From assembly GCA_030142905.1 (NCBI GenBank), contig JASJOG010000103.1:839501-903500 (forward strand): 64,000 nucleotides of DNA, written 5' to 3'. Below are positions 59,501 through 63,354 of the stretch, in pieces. The notes beneath the pieces are model-generated. The model searched no databases. It worked only from the letters and a program-made list of their open reading frames with translations, and was not told the DNA's origin. Source of the stretch: Heliopora coerulea (lineage: Eukaryota; Cnidaria; Anthozoa; Scleralcyonacea; Helioporidae). Position numbers and translations under genes: made by a program. Each line of letters begins with the position of its first letter. Position 1 is the first letter of the stretch.

Positions 59501-62357
59501 TTTAAATCATTGCGCATTTCCTGGGTACACTTTTACTTTCCTTCTTTCAAAATAATTCTCATCGCTCGATTTTGAACCAGTTCAACTTGTCTTGTTAACG
59601 TCGAGCCACAGTCATGCCACACGATTGAACAATAATCTAAGATTGGTAAAATGGTTTGTTTGTAGATCCTACATAAAACAGGTTTGGGAAGAAATGCAGA
59701 GATCCTATTTAACAGACTAAGTCTTGAATGTGTCCTTCGACATATTATTGTAGTATGTGATTCTCACGACAAACAGTTACTAACACGAAGACCCAGATAA
59801 TCGAATGAATCAACTTGTTCTACAGTCTCACCACTAAGTCGAACTTCAAGCTTTCCAGCCTTCTTTATGGCGGATTTTGACCCAACTGGAAGCGACTTGG
59901 TTTTCTTGACATTGGCTATCATTCTGTTTTGTAGTAACCATTGATCAACGTTCATCAAATCTATATTAATCTTCGCCTGTGCTAATGCCAAGTCTTTATT
60001 CGAATGGTGCACTTCAGTATCATCCGCATATAAAAAAGGGTCACACTCCGTGAAGCTGTGAACAATCGTGTTATAATATAGGCAGAATAGCGTTGGGCCC
60101 AATACCGATCCTTAAGGAACACTATTAGTTACGTATTCAAGGTCAGATTGAGCGTTCTGATAAACGACATATTGCCGTCTATCCGTGAGGTAGGAAACAA
60201 ACCATTTCATTGCATTTTCATCGAAATCGTAATCACGTAATTTTTTTAAAAGCATCGAGTGGTCGATGATAGTGGTCGATAACTGCGATATTGTTAAAAT
60301 GACATCTCCGAAATTCGCCCTTGATTTATTACCGGATGGTGTCCAGGAAGGCTTCCACCTTCCTAGACGAAAAGGAGTTTTTGTTACTCTGCTATAGATC
60401 TTCGAATGCTAAATACCCTTACAAACTCTACGAAAGGTTTCACCAATCATCGATGAATGAAGTTGAGTATAAGAGTGAATACCCGTAAACTAAGAGACAA
60501 AGTGTTGTGACTTATCGATAAATACATTCAGTAATGACTGCCCGCTCCTTCCACACGTTGTGAAACTAGAAATAAGTGAAAATGTAGTGGAAATCTTAAC
60601 CGACATCTTCATGTCACAGCCACAACGCCAAACCTCGAGCTCTCGCGTTGTCGACGTCACGTTGCGACGTCAGAAATATGGAAATTTAGTGCTTCGCATG
60701 AAACCGATCTCTTCCGGTAAGCGTTGGCGCTGCCACTGCCGCGCAATCTTAAAGTCCCTATTCTGTTTCCTGAGCACACCTTCTTTAGTCTCCTACTTTC
60801 TTACTAATTACATCTTCGCAAGTAAAAATGTTGCACGGAGTTTTGTCTAAACGAATCGCATTTTAAAATGCCATACTATAGACTTCGACGAACAGAGCTT
60901 ATGTAATAAATTTCCTGTGATATACGTAAGAAACTGTAGTGCTTCATACTACGCCATTACAGAATCATGCGTACTACGCATGATTCATAATCGTAGGATA
61001 TTACATAATTGTACGCATTACCATTGAATAATTTCAGCAATTTGAGCTTCCCATTGTGCCACTTGGTCTTTTTTTTCTCTCATGTCTTTCAGCTCTTCAT
61101 CACTTCGTCGTTGAGATGCTACAACCTTCTTGACCTTCTCGTTGAGCTAACAAAGAAATTAAAGTTGCCTTGTTAATAAAACTTAGACCTTTCATGCTAA
61201 GTACTGAGTTGCTTAGGAAATACAAGAGTAAAGCATTAACGTCGTGTTTTTTGTAAGCTATGGCAGTTGCAATGAGCAAGACGTCAAGACAAAAACAGAC
61301 GTGGATGACAGTGCAAAACGTTCTACGTGCATTTGTTAGTCAGCGTTGTTTTGCTAACGAGCCACGTACTGTACTCGCATTAAAACATACCCTGGAAAAG
61401 AAAAAGGGTCAGAATGAAGGGATGTGAACAAACCGAGAAATGTATGGCCAAAAACATATTGTCTTCAGTGAAGTTATAAGTTGCTGCATGTCTCACGACT
61501 AGAGTAAAATTATGAAAAAGCGGTTAAACATGAGGAAAAAAAAAACGTTTCCTATTTCAGAATCATCAGAGATGTACATGAACAGAAATTTTTCGTGATA
61601 ATTTGACACTGCCGAAGTCAACTGAAAAATATTGACTCGAGCGGGACTTGAACTCGCAACTTCGTAATCCCGAACATTTTTCAGTTGACTTCGGCATTGT
61701 CAGATGATCATGAAAAACGTTGCCTGTTTAGCCAAATTAGGACGTTTTTCGCAATCCGACAAGGTGAAATAGCTTAACATTAAAGAGGTACACTAGACAG
61801 CTGGATCCCGTGACTTTTCTTTCTACTTCTCACTGTACCACTTTAGTCATCAAGTAGCCAAGCGTTCACCTCTTGAACGAATTATATCAGCGTTAACACT
61901 TCACAAAGATGGATATTGGCCTCCCTAACAATGCTGTAGGCTGGAAGGAGGCCAGCTCACTGAATGTACTACCTTTTCTGTCTCAATTTGTAGCTTTCTG
62001 TTTTCTTCCTCTAGTAAACTTCGGTCTCGCTCGAATCTTCTTTGTATCTCATTTATGACATCCTGATGCTCACTCAAACTATAAAGACGAGTTGACAACA
62101 AAGTTAAAGTGTTTGAAAACAGAGCTGCACATTAAGTTAAACAGTTCAAAAATACAACAAAGTTTGTTACCTTTCTCGTTTGGCTTGATTAACTTTGCTT
62201 GCTAGACCAGCAATCTGCGACAAAAAGCCAAGAGTAAGAGTTACACGAATTATTATACATGTATTGTATTTTATGTGAGACTATTCTACTCCATGCTTAC
62301 TTCACTTTCCAGGTTCTTTGCATGAATTTCTTGATCTTGCAGCTTTTCTTTTAATTC
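23434..62357 (-). CDS. CDC42BPA: MRCK / CDC42-binding protein kinase, 3' part (31 exons traced)
   Basis: Serine/threonine kinase of the DMPK/ROCK/citron group, a CDC42 effector acting on actomyosin at membranes and cell edges. Visible, in order: coiled coil (exons 61022-62357, then 53460-57001), Ser/Pro linker (50671-51100), a complete C1 zinc finger (49046-49326), PH domain (42566-47894), CNH domain (29553-41472), CRIB motif [14 protein letters not shown] (28883-29027) and a Ser/Pro/Ala tail ending at a stop (23434). All exons have GT/AG borders and matching phases, except one join that needs the candidate microexon at 51530-51554. The sum is 2940 nt, 979 residues plus stop, against about 1700 for full vertebrate MRCKs. 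The missing N-terminal kinase must lie beyond the right edge. Domain order and exon-by-exon similarity fit MRCK alpha/beta and fly Gek better than citron kinase or ROCK. Which vertebrate paralogue it matches cannot be said; invertebrates usually have one. Confidence 0.95.
23976..24562. mobile_element. MITE with GTGAACTCGAT ends, copy 1 (MRCK last intron)
   Basis: Left gtgaactcgatttccatatc then ttgaatgctaa is inverted at the right (ttagcattctagttatgaaaattgagatcac). The interior matches copy 2 (26979-27644) over most of its length. Several short ORFs seen in both copies ([19 protein letters not shown]) are shared repeat reads, too broken to call. Confidence 0.78.
24856..25048. mobile_element. 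Short MITE, GTTTACACGTGCGAT family, copy 1
   Basis: gtttacatgtgcgattttgt at the left and acaaaatcgtacgtgcggtaaac at the right are inverted. The inside shares cttggagtatg..ttaac, gatatcttgct and tacaccagg with copies at 36464-36660 and 53079-53272. Confidence 0.75.
25656..25791 (-). CDS. CDC42BPA: MRCK exon: C-terminal tail, Pro/Ala/Ser-rich
   Basis: 136 nt. [20 protein letters not shown] then [19 protein letters not shown] is low-complexity and basic, typical of the disordered MRCK C-terminus. Acceptor tttag; the donor gtaggt leaves in phase 2, fitting the last exon. Confidence 0.8.
25914..25947 (-). CDS. CDC42BPA: MRCK exon: C-terminal tail, small exon
   Basis: 34 nt, [11 protein letters not shown] plus one base. 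Acceptor ttccag, donor gtaaat. The phase fits both neighbours; too short for a similarity call alone. Confidence 0.75.
26979..27644. mobile_element. MITE with GTGAACTCGAT ends, copy 2
   Basis: Ends gtgaactcgattaccatatc and atatgaatatcgagttcac. Inverted similarity runs inward over ~110 bp (gccaagatggagggcaattt against aatttccctccat). Similar to 23976-24562. It is itself surrounded by attaagcggctc/gttaagcggtcaa sequence (about 26915-27705), which may be an older host element. Confidence 0.78.
28883..29027 (-). CDS. CDC42BPA: MRCK exon: CRIB / p21-binding motif
   Basis: 145 nt. [14 protein letters not shown] fits the CRIB consensus I-S-x-P-x2-F-x-H-x2-H-x-G fully and is followed by [13 protein letters not shown] as in vertebrate MRCK. 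This segment binds GTP-loaded CDC42/Rac (family knowledge). Acceptor cttcag, donor gttagt, phase 2 to 0. Confidence 0.97.
29066..29412. mobile_element. Putative MITE with GGCCGAAATTAA ends
   Basis: Begins ggccgaaattaac and ends gtaaatttcggac, inverse of each other. Internal direct motifs tggtcgcca and gcgaccat recur. A second region with the same ends is at 49976-50488. It lies in the intron upstream of the CRIB exon. Confidence 0.5.
29553..29631 (-). CDS. CDC42BPA: MRCK exon: CNH-CRIB linker
   Basis: 79 nt. [20 protein letters not shown] then RMKSKKK corresponds to the GDELVVPET linker, with a basic stretch next to the CRIB. Acceptor tttcag, donor gtacgt. Confidence 0.88.
29966..30056 (-). 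CDS. CDC42BPA: MRCK exon: CNH domain, last strands
   Basis: 91 nt. [20 protein letters not shown] then KNKLMKG corresponds to NNEGSLNLLGLETIRLIYFKNKMAEG. Acceptor tttag, donor gttagt. Confidence 0.92.
30511..30822. mobile_element. Foldback/MITE with GTGCATGC..CTTCGCCA ends
   Basis: Left arm gcatgcacgtgtacaatggc, gaagctaggcatagcaacag, gtcatgctatgcaaat is inverted at 30768-30822 (atttgcatagcatgaccgg, ttgttatgcttagcttcgcc, actgcacgtgcgtgt). The ~60-bp arms have few mismatches. Confidence 0.75.
31259..31356 (-). CDS. CDC42BPA: MRCK exon: CNH domain ([19 protein letters not shown])
   Basis: 98 nt. [19 protein letters not shown] matches VDIFDVNSMEWIQTLPLKK. Acceptor tttcag, donor gtataa; phase 1 in, phase 0 out. 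Confidence 0.95.
32544..32628. repeat. Small inverted repeat (AAGAATTATC family)
   Basis: aagaattatcc...ggtcaatgatatccgcc is mirrored by ggcagataacattgacc...gataattctt around a cagctttcggcttcgg loop. A compact foldback with ~38-bp arms. Confidence 0.65.
32664..32957. mobile_element. MITE with CCGTATTTATTCCAATAGACGCC ends
   Basis: Left ccgtatttattccaatagac, gccc and right gggc, gtctattggaataaataagg are inverted, with TA on both outer sides. The inside is built from repeated (c/t)taataaacgcctc(t)c units on both flanks of a unique centre. Non-coding. Confidence 0.8.
33241..33463. mobile_element. Near-perfect palindrome with 13-bp target duplication
   Basis: Flanked by AAATCCTGTAAGG at 33228-33240 and 33464-33476. 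Arms 33295-33462: ttgaggttatacactatcta through ttcgtccggagattagtag with almost no mismatch around a catcacta centre. It contains cgacgtttcgagcgaaggc, like the palindrome at 18561-18778. Confidence 0.82.
33472..34317. mobile_element. ~845-bp TIR element (MITE or decayed DNA transposon)
   Basis: Left gtaagggctcatttatacgg ... gattgttcgtgatg and right gcatcacaacgaacaatcat ... gaatgggccctaatgt are inverted over ~50 bp. Internal ORFs (33616-33825 plus, 33927-34124 minus, including QRGRPAAA) are short and not assignable. Possible PIF/Harbinger remnant, unproven. Confidence 0.6.
34734..34814 (-). CDS. CDC42BPA: MRCK exon: CNH domain ([20 protein letters not shown])
   Basis: 81 nt. [20 protein letters not shown] matches IGIYTDCQGRRSRQQELMWP. 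Acceptor ttcacag, donor gtaagt; a 3.4-kb repeat-rich intron follows. Confidence 0.96.
34945..35055 (-). CDS. CDC42BPA: MRCK exon: CNH domain ([11 protein letters not shown])
   Basis: 111 nt. [20 protein letters not shown] then YLLCFD matches FIAHQPMDAICAVEISSKEYLLCFN. Acceptor ttttag, donor gtaagt; followed by a 130-bp intron. Confidence 0.96.
35305..35416 (-). CDS. CDC42BPA: MRCK exon: CNH domain ([18 protein letters not shown])
   Basis: 112 nt. [20 protein letters not shown] matches VQWMAIFSEQLCVGFQSGFL. Acceptor ctttag, donor gtaagt; exits in phase 1. Confidence 0.95.
35957..36463. repeat. Repeat-like region with GACATGTCGC/GCGACAAGTCTC motifs
   Basis: Recurrent tcgcagacatgtcgcagtga, gcaacaactcgcagggac, gacaagtctc and gcgacaagtctccgc motifs. 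Short overlapping ORFs occur on both strands. It looks like a non-autonomous element, but I could not fix its ends. It lies in an MRCK CNH intron. Confidence 0.45.
36464..36660. mobile_element. Short MITE, GTTTACACGTGCGAT family, copy 2
   Basis: Ends aagaccgtttacacttgc and gcacgtgtaaacggcccttt. Internal cttggagtatgtgttaa and catacaccagg match copy 1. Same orientation as copy 1. Confidence 0.75.
37094..37218 (-). CDS. CDC42BPA: MRCK exon: CNH domain ([15 protein letters not shown])
   Basis: 125 nt. [20 protein letters not shown] aligns with LTCLCVAMKRQVLCYELFQSK. Acceptor ctgtag, donor gtaact; the first two bases complete a Gly codon and it ends in phase 0. Confidence 0.95.
37316..38170. repeat. 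Repeat region with TAAGCGGACACC motifs
   Basis: cctgtggtaagcggacacca and ctcgtaagcggacacctccc at 37330-37420, and ctcataagcggacccctccg at 38095, suggest an ~850-bp element or two fragments. A 51-codon open frame at 37701-37853 lies inside and was rejected as an MRCK exon. Confidence 0.45.
38503..38562. repeat. Degenerate telomere-like repeats, inverted
   Basis: ggttgggattaggattagga followed by ccttaatcctaaccctaacc: about three degenerate TTAGGG-type units facing their inverse. Too short for a relic telomere; it may be chance or a small foldback. Confidence 0.4.
39102..39185 (-). CDS. CDC42BPA: MRCK exon: CNH domain ([11 protein letters not shown])
   Basis: 84 nt. [20 protein letters not shown] then PVKITETKG matches GRNRHVRLFPMSALDGRETDFYKLSETKG. 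Acceptor gtttag, donor gtgacg. Phase and length fit both neighbours exactly, which displaced an earlier open-frame candidate at 37701-37853. Confidence 0.94.
39341..39421 (-). CDS. CDC42BPA: MRCK exon: CNH domain
   Basis: 81 nt. [20 protein letters not shown] then LLIVLC matches the IIRVGDNKKIHQIELIPNDQLVAV region. Acceptor tttcag, donor gtaaga; phase 1 in and out. Confidence 0.94.
39803..39865 (-). CDS. CDC42BPA: MRCK exon: CNH domain, blade 1
   Basis: 63 nt. [20 protein letters not shown] matches DHERIALGNEEGLFVVHV of the CNH start. Acceptor ttgtag, donor gtgagt. CNH is a beta-propeller-like protein-interaction domain shared by MRCK, citron and GCK-type kinases. Confidence 0.94.
40352..41196. 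mobile_element. ~845-bp TIR element carrying a HIRAN-like fragment
   Basis: Perfect inverted ends: CCGTAAATGATCGATTAAG at the left, CTTAATCGATCATTTACGG at the right, with TA on each outer side (TA target-site type). Subterminal gcgccgcggcgcttattt recurs near both ends. No transposase seen; the interior codes for the HIRAN-like pseudogene at 40522-40809. Confidence 0.82.
40522..40846 (+). pseudogene. HIRAN-like domain pseudogene inside the TIR element
   Basis: From ATG 40522: [104 protein letters not shown]. The order (S-x-I-R-G-x-H-V-Y, GEKLEC, NxxDxxAV-like, GHIP-like, TG-K/R) resembles the HIRAN-like module common in cnidarian and other invertebrate proteins. HIRAN domains in HLTF-type proteins bind DNA ends; here two stops break the frame. 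The domain call is from pattern memory. Confidence 0.6.
41397..41472 (-). CDS. CDC42BPA: MRCK exon: PH-CNH linker
   Basis: 76 nt. [20 protein letters not shown] aligns with PKEAYDSTLPLIKTTQAAAI of MRCK, leading into the first CNH strand. Acceptor tcctag, donor gtactg; exits in phase 1 and its final G starts the Asp codon of the next exon. Confidence 0.92.
42566..42709 (-). CDS. CDC42BPA: MRCK exon: PH domain, C-terminal helix
   Basis: 48 codons. [20 protein letters not shown] matches LADTENEKNKWVGVLSELH, with the invariant PH-domain Trp. Acceptor atttgtag, donor gtaagt. A LINE reverse transcriptase reading frame on the other strand starts within about 10 bp of this acceptor. Confidence 0.96.
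42717..44294 (+). pseudogene. Non-LTR retrotransposon endonuclease/RT ORF, 5' truncated
   Basis: Antisense to MRCK in its PH-domain intron. RT motifs in order: [32 protein letters not shown] (across a frameshift near 43003), [67 protein letters not shown] (catalytic FADD intact), then [20 protein letters not shown], a TGA at 43833, SYGAECWTL and a C-terminal [33 protein letters not shown] second, compensating frame change lies near 43105. The N-terminal endonuclease is absent. Dead copy, but fairly recent judging by the long open stretches. Confidence 0.9.
45330..45411 (-). CDS. CDC42BPA: MRCK exon: PH domain, middle
   Basis: 82 nt: [20 protein letters not shown] then EIPCIFR, almost identical to vertebrate MRCK. 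Acceptor gtttag, donor gtaagt. The preceding intron is about 1 kb, the following one 2.6 kb and LINE-bearing. Confidence 0.97.
45492..45522. repeat. Perfect small hairpin
   Basis: ccaagcattaca and its inverse tgtaatgcttgg separated by two to three bases. It lies in an MRCK intron near exon 45330-45411; no known function. Confidence 0.5.
46138..46196. repeat. T/G-rich low-complexity tract
   Basis: Mostly T runs with interspersed ggg (ggggggttttttaggg and similar). Simple sequence in an MRCK intron; on the transcribed strand it is A/C-rich. Confidence 0.7.
46372..46511 (-). CDS. CDC42BPA: MRCK exon: PH domain, first strands
   Basis: 140 nt. [20 protein letters not shown] corresponds to [20 protein letters not shown] of MRCK. 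The donor is AG|gtaaga after QVLDM. An internal gtgctt at 46381-46385 (14 nt upstream) would break the phase with the next exon, so it was not used. Confidence 0.96.
46668..46862. mobile_element. Possible MITE with CCGTGCCGAG motifs
   Basis: gattaaccgtgccgag at the left and ccgtgccgagcc/gtaaacggg at the right; gcacgggtacc and cacccgtgccgtg lie inside. The ends are only partly inverted, so support is modest. Confidence 0.4.
47498..47617. repeat. Perfect 2 x 60-bp tandem duplication
   Basis: 47498-47557 (gacaacttcgtctaagaaac to ggtgtgctgcg) is repeated without a mismatch at 47558-47617. A minus-strand ORF (47414-47692) runs through both units ([20 protein letters not shown] twice), but has no known family and lies in an MRCK intron. 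Confidence 0.95.
47827..47894 (-). CDS. CDC42BPA: MRCK exon: C1-PH junction ([19 protein letters not shown])
   Basis: 68 nt. [19 protein letters not shown] matches the MRCK PLGIDPQKGIGTAYEGHVR signature at the start of the PH domain. Acceptor tcttag, donor gtaatg. Confidence 0.96.
48221..48777. mobile_element. MITE with GGGCCTGTTTACGTGATCCCGG ends
   Basis: ttagggcctgtttacgtgat then cccggttagccgggacatcc at the left is mirrored by ggatgtcgcggtatgccgag, accatgtaaacagtccctta at the right. Several internal copies of ccggttgaccgggacatccc in both orientations form a multi-hairpin structure. TTA stands at both ends. Non-coding. Confidence 0.78.
49046..49117 (-). CDS. CDC42BPA: MRCK exon: C1 zinc finger, second half
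   Basis: 72 nt. [17 protein letters not shown] completes the motif C-x2-C-x4-H-x2-C-x7-C with correct spacing; all zinc ligands are present. Acceptor tttag, donor gtaagt. The intron dividing the C1 domain is 103 bp. Confidence 0.96.
49221..49326 (-). CDS. CDC42BPA: MRCK exon: C1 zinc finger, first half
   Basis: 106 nt. [20 protein letters not shown] then [13 protein letters not shown] supplies the first His and three Cys of the C1 pattern H-x12-C-x2-C-x13-C. Acceptor ctttcag, donor gtagtg; exits in phase 1. C1 domains of MRCK bind phorbol ester/diacylglycerol and help membrane recruitment (family knowledge). Confidence 0.96.
49976..50488. mobile_element. Putative MITE with CCGAAATTAA ends, second copy
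   Basis: Starts gtccgaaattaatttg and ends gtcgcaatttcggac. Contains gtcgccaa/gttgccaa motifs as in 29066-29412. It lies just upstream of the C1 exons; moderate support. Confidence 0.45.
50671..50751 (-). CDS. CDC42BPA: MRCK exon: Ser/Pro-rich linker before C1
   Basis: 27 codons, phase 0 both ends: [18 protein letters not shown] followed by TSSPPGSPQ. Several SP/TP-type sites make it a likely phospho-linker (inference). Acceptor ttttag, donor gtatgc. Confidence 0.78.
51004..51100 (-). CDS. CDC42BPA: MRCK exon: linker after coiled coil
   Basis: 97 nt reading [20 protein letters not shown] and on to DSLVMSE. Acceptor tttcacag, donor gtaagt. Low similarity to vertebrate MRCK, but position, splice sites and exit phase fit. 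It lies between the coiled coil and the C1 domain. Confidence 0.75.
51530..51554 (-). CDS. CDC42BPA: Candidate MRCK microexon (25 nt)
   Basis: Inferred. The flanking exons leave in phase 1 and enter in phase 2, so an exon of length 3n+1 is required. This stretch has a good acceptor (ggatttcag), a weak gtattt donor, 25 nt and no stop (reads E-STTTASV-C). The composition suits the Ser/Thr linker. Other candidates examined in this intron had stops or the wrong length. Confidence 0.35.
53079..53272. mobile_element. Short MITE, GTTTACACGTGCGAT family, copy 3 (inverted)
   Basis: Clean ends aagggctgtttacacgtgcg and cgcacgtgtaaacagccctt, a perfect 20-bp inverted repeat. The inside is inverted relative to copies 1 and 2 (gttaaacacatactccaag). 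It is the best-preserved of the three. Confidence 0.82.
53460..53563 (-). CDS. CDC42BPA: MRCK exon: end of coiled coil
   Basis: 104 nt, phase 2 to 1. [19 protein letters not shown] resembles the MRCK KLKDSEKKN segment. Acceptor tgtag, donor gtaagt. Its exit phase (1) does not fit the entry phase (2) of the next confident exon at 51004-51100, so one exon between them is missing or tiny. Confidence 0.9.
53637..53698 (-). CDS. CDC42BPA: MRCK exon: coiled coil ([15 protein letters not shown])
   Basis: 62 nt. [20 protein letters not shown] aligns with AKQAIQEELNKVKASNIITE of MRCK. Acceptor ttctag, donor gtatgg. The next intron is only 73 bp (53564-53636). Confidence 0.92.
53738..53876 (+). mobile_element. 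tRNA-Thr-derived SINE, copy 1 (5' truncated)
   Basis: ggtagagtgtcggactagtg, tccgaaggtcgctggttcga (B-box) matches a tRNA with loop CTAGTGA, i.e. anticodon AGU (Thr). It is followed by the SINE tail caagtagagtttttctctac, ttgcccggtatgggttcg and a (TA)n run. The first ~17 tRNA bases are missing. Not a working tRNA. Confidence 0.82.
54012..54184 (+). mobile_element. tRNA-Thr-derived SINE, copy 2 (full head)
   Basis: ggccttgtagctcagttggt (A-box) agagtgtcggactagtaaac, tgaaggtcgcgggttcgaat (B-box), then the same tail caagtagagtgtttctctac, ttgtctggtatgggttcg. Direct orientation relative to copy 1, ~270 bp apart. The anticodon stem is mispaired; read as SINE, not gene. Confidence 0.85.
54316..54600. 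mobile_element. Foldback of inverted tRNA-like modules, second instance
   Basis: Inner arms: gggacgagtcagtcgg and cgactgactcgtccc with tttaaa(t) flanks. Outer parts: the left, read in reverse, gives ggttctagtggctcagtggt, cagagcgactgaccagtgat (tRNA-like); the right gives gttctagtgcctgaatagtt ... ttgcggttcgagtcaactc (B-box like). Same design as 22230-22521. Confidence 0.72.
55200..55289 (-). CDS. CDC42BPA: MRCK exon: coiled coil ([18 protein letters not shown])
   Basis: 30 codons, phase 0 both ends. [18 protein letters not shown] aligns with the WKMRRFAKLDMSARLELQ segment of vertebrate MRCK. Acceptor ttttag, donor gtgggt. Confidence 0.9.
56330..56562 (+). mobile_element. LINE 3' tail ending in (ATTC)n
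   Basis: tctattgtaatttctgtaac, a T-run, cgcctctcgtggaaatcaac, then ttaaaataaaggtattcatt with four ATTC units: the typical 3' end of a CR1/L2-like LINE. No ORF remains upstream in this window. Confidence 0.6.
56893..57001 (-). CDS. CDC42BPA: MRCK exon: [14 protein letters not shown] coiled-coil segment
   Basis: 109 nt. [18 protein letters not shown] followed by TEELEAL is nearly identical to vertebrate MRCK at this point and is the strongest family diagnostic in the coiled coil. It then diverges to [10 protein letters not shown]. Acceptor ctgcag, donor gtaagt; phase 2 to 0. Confidence 0.95.
58557..60759. mobile_element. AGGGACC-family element, copy C, split by a LINE
   Basis: Left end agggacctcaagatcgcacg, atggcgacgccaa; right end, read inversely, agggactttaagattgcgcg, gcagtggcagcgccaa. 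The ends pair over ~33 bp. The unusual length is explained by the CR1/Jockey-like LINE at about 59033-60305 inside it. Parts of both arms remain on either side. Confidence 0.6.
59033..60305 (-). pseudogene. CR1/Jockey-like non-LTR retrotransposon, RT remnant
   Basis: Minus-strand reads in order: [20 protein letters not shown] and [17 protein letters not shown] (about 60130-60270), then a stop, [25 protein letters not shown] (intact YADD box), [11 protein letters not shown], a stop, [57 protein letters not shown]. The 3' end is an AT-rich tail (aataataaattctttatta on the plus strand). 5' truncated and carrying several stops. Confidence 0.85.
61022..61146 (-). CDS. CDC42BPA: MRCK exon: coiled coil, ends [12 protein letters not shown]
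   Basis: 125 nt, phase 0 to 2. The C-terminal [12 protein letters not shown], running on into [14 protein letters not shown] in the next exon, is a distinctive conserved stretch of MRCK alpha/beta. Acceptor gttag, donor gtaatg. The following intron is the longest in the window, about 4.0 kb. Confidence 0.93.
61580..61725. mobile_element. Inverted repeat enclosing a tRNA-like T-arm
   Basis: Arms tttgacactgccgaagtcaac + tgaaaaa and tttttcagttgacttcggca + ttgtcagatgatcatg are inverted over ~45 bp. The spacer, read on the minus strand, gives attacgaagttgcgagttca + agtcccgctcgagtc, a tRNA B-box/T-arm. It lies in an MRCK intron, 830 bp from exon 61022-61146's neighbour. Confidence 0.75.
61973..62078 (-). 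CDS. CDC42BPA: MRCK exon: coiled coil
   Basis: 106-nt exon with a strongly charged coiled coil including [15 protein letters not shown]. Acceptor tttatag, donor gtagta. Its first base completes a Ser codon from the previous exon; it ends in phase 0. Confidence 0.88.
62171..62214 (-). CDS. CDC42BPA: MRCK exon: coiled coil
   Basis: 44-nt exon, [14 protein letters not shown] plus two bases. Acceptor tcgcag, donor gtaaca. It enters in phase 0 and leaves in phase 2, matching its neighbours across introns of only 86 and 92 bp. Confidence 0.85.
62301..62357 (-). CDS. CDC42BPA: MRCK exon: coiled coil, first visible exon
   Basis: Reads [19 protein letters not shown] on the minus strand, heptad-like and charged, as in the MRCK coiled coil. 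The acceptor is ccccag and the donor gtaagc. It is 57 nt, phase 0 on both sides. Upstream exons including the kinase are not in the window; I found no further exon between 62358 and 64000. Confidence 0.85.
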
Positions 62358-62429
62358 CTGGGGCATAAAATATTTGCTAGATGTCATCAAACTAAGCACC
62401 TGATTACTTATCAACTGAGTATTAGGTCT

Positions 62430-62800
62430 GCATGGGAAAGTATGAGCCTGAGGTTTTCGTTCAGACTGAGCGAAGTAGCAAGCTCTGTGAAAAACCGACT
62501 GTAAAAAATGGAATTTATTACATGGCTTTTGGTTCCTTCCCTCACTGCTTTTAACACAAAACGCTCGTTTTTGTTTGGCGAGGCAGCAGCGGCTTAGGTT
62601 TACTGGTTTGTTTTTTTACGTACGACTTCGTGTCTTTTTGTGCTGAGGAGATCCACCTACGTCGTTAGCTGTTTGCTGTAGTTAATCTTTCTTATTTGTC
62701 TTTCTGTTTGCCTCCAAGTCGTTTTTTCCCGCCAAAACGTGCCAGTCTGTATGGAAAACGTATAGCACGGCTAGATTGCCAGTCAGAGCACGTCATTTTG
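62430..62800 (+). repeat. Dispersed repeat, copy 2 (pair with 10700-11165)
   Basis: Colinear blocks with 10700-11165 in the same orientation. A 95-codon minus-strand ORF across 62692-62979 overlaps this repeat and looks repeat-derived. It lies upstream of the first visible MRCK exon. Confidence 0.65.
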
Positions 62801-63096
62801 CGTACAGGTCGGATCGCGAGATCAGCCATATAATCCAACTTAGACGTAAACTGAAGATGAGAGCCCGGCTCAAAATTCGGAGATGTAATGTCATCACACT
62901 CAGGAATAGACAGAAGCACACCAATAAAGTTTAATTGAAGTTCACTGACGTTTCGTTGCCGACGCGCAACATTTTCCAAATAATTAACAGATAGAAATAC
63001 TAAGCTATTTATATTTGTTAATTACTTTGAAAATGTTGCGTGAAAATGTTCCATATAACCTTAAATCGACCCGGCGTAAGACCGAACAAGTATCTT

Positions 63097-63354
63097 CCGT
63101 AATTGAAATTTTGCTATCTCTAATGTATAGTAGAACGATGTTAATGGTCGTCTGTTGGCCCAACAGAATGCCCCTTGATGCAAATAGCTGCGTGTCTACG
63201 CTAATGAAGGTCATTTTCTATGCAAAAATAATAATTGAAAGCGACAGAAGCGTTAGTGAATGTCGATTAAATAAAATGGATGTCTTTGCGTCAACGAGTT
63301 CGAGGTTGGCGTTAATGATAGTATATTTTCTGGTAATGAACAGCAAAAGGTGTA
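63097..63354. mobile_element. Foldback element, TTACACCTTTTGCTG family, copy 3 (right half only)
   Basis: Matches the right half of copy 1 from the attgaaatttt centre to the terminal gaacagcaaaaggtgta. Internal ORF-like reads are shadows of this repeat. Confidence 0.82.

Noticed and set aside
62692..62979. 95-codon minus-strand ORF as an MRCK upstream exon
   Set aside because: Largely covers a dispersed repeat shared with 10700-11165; no kinase or coiled-coil similarity.
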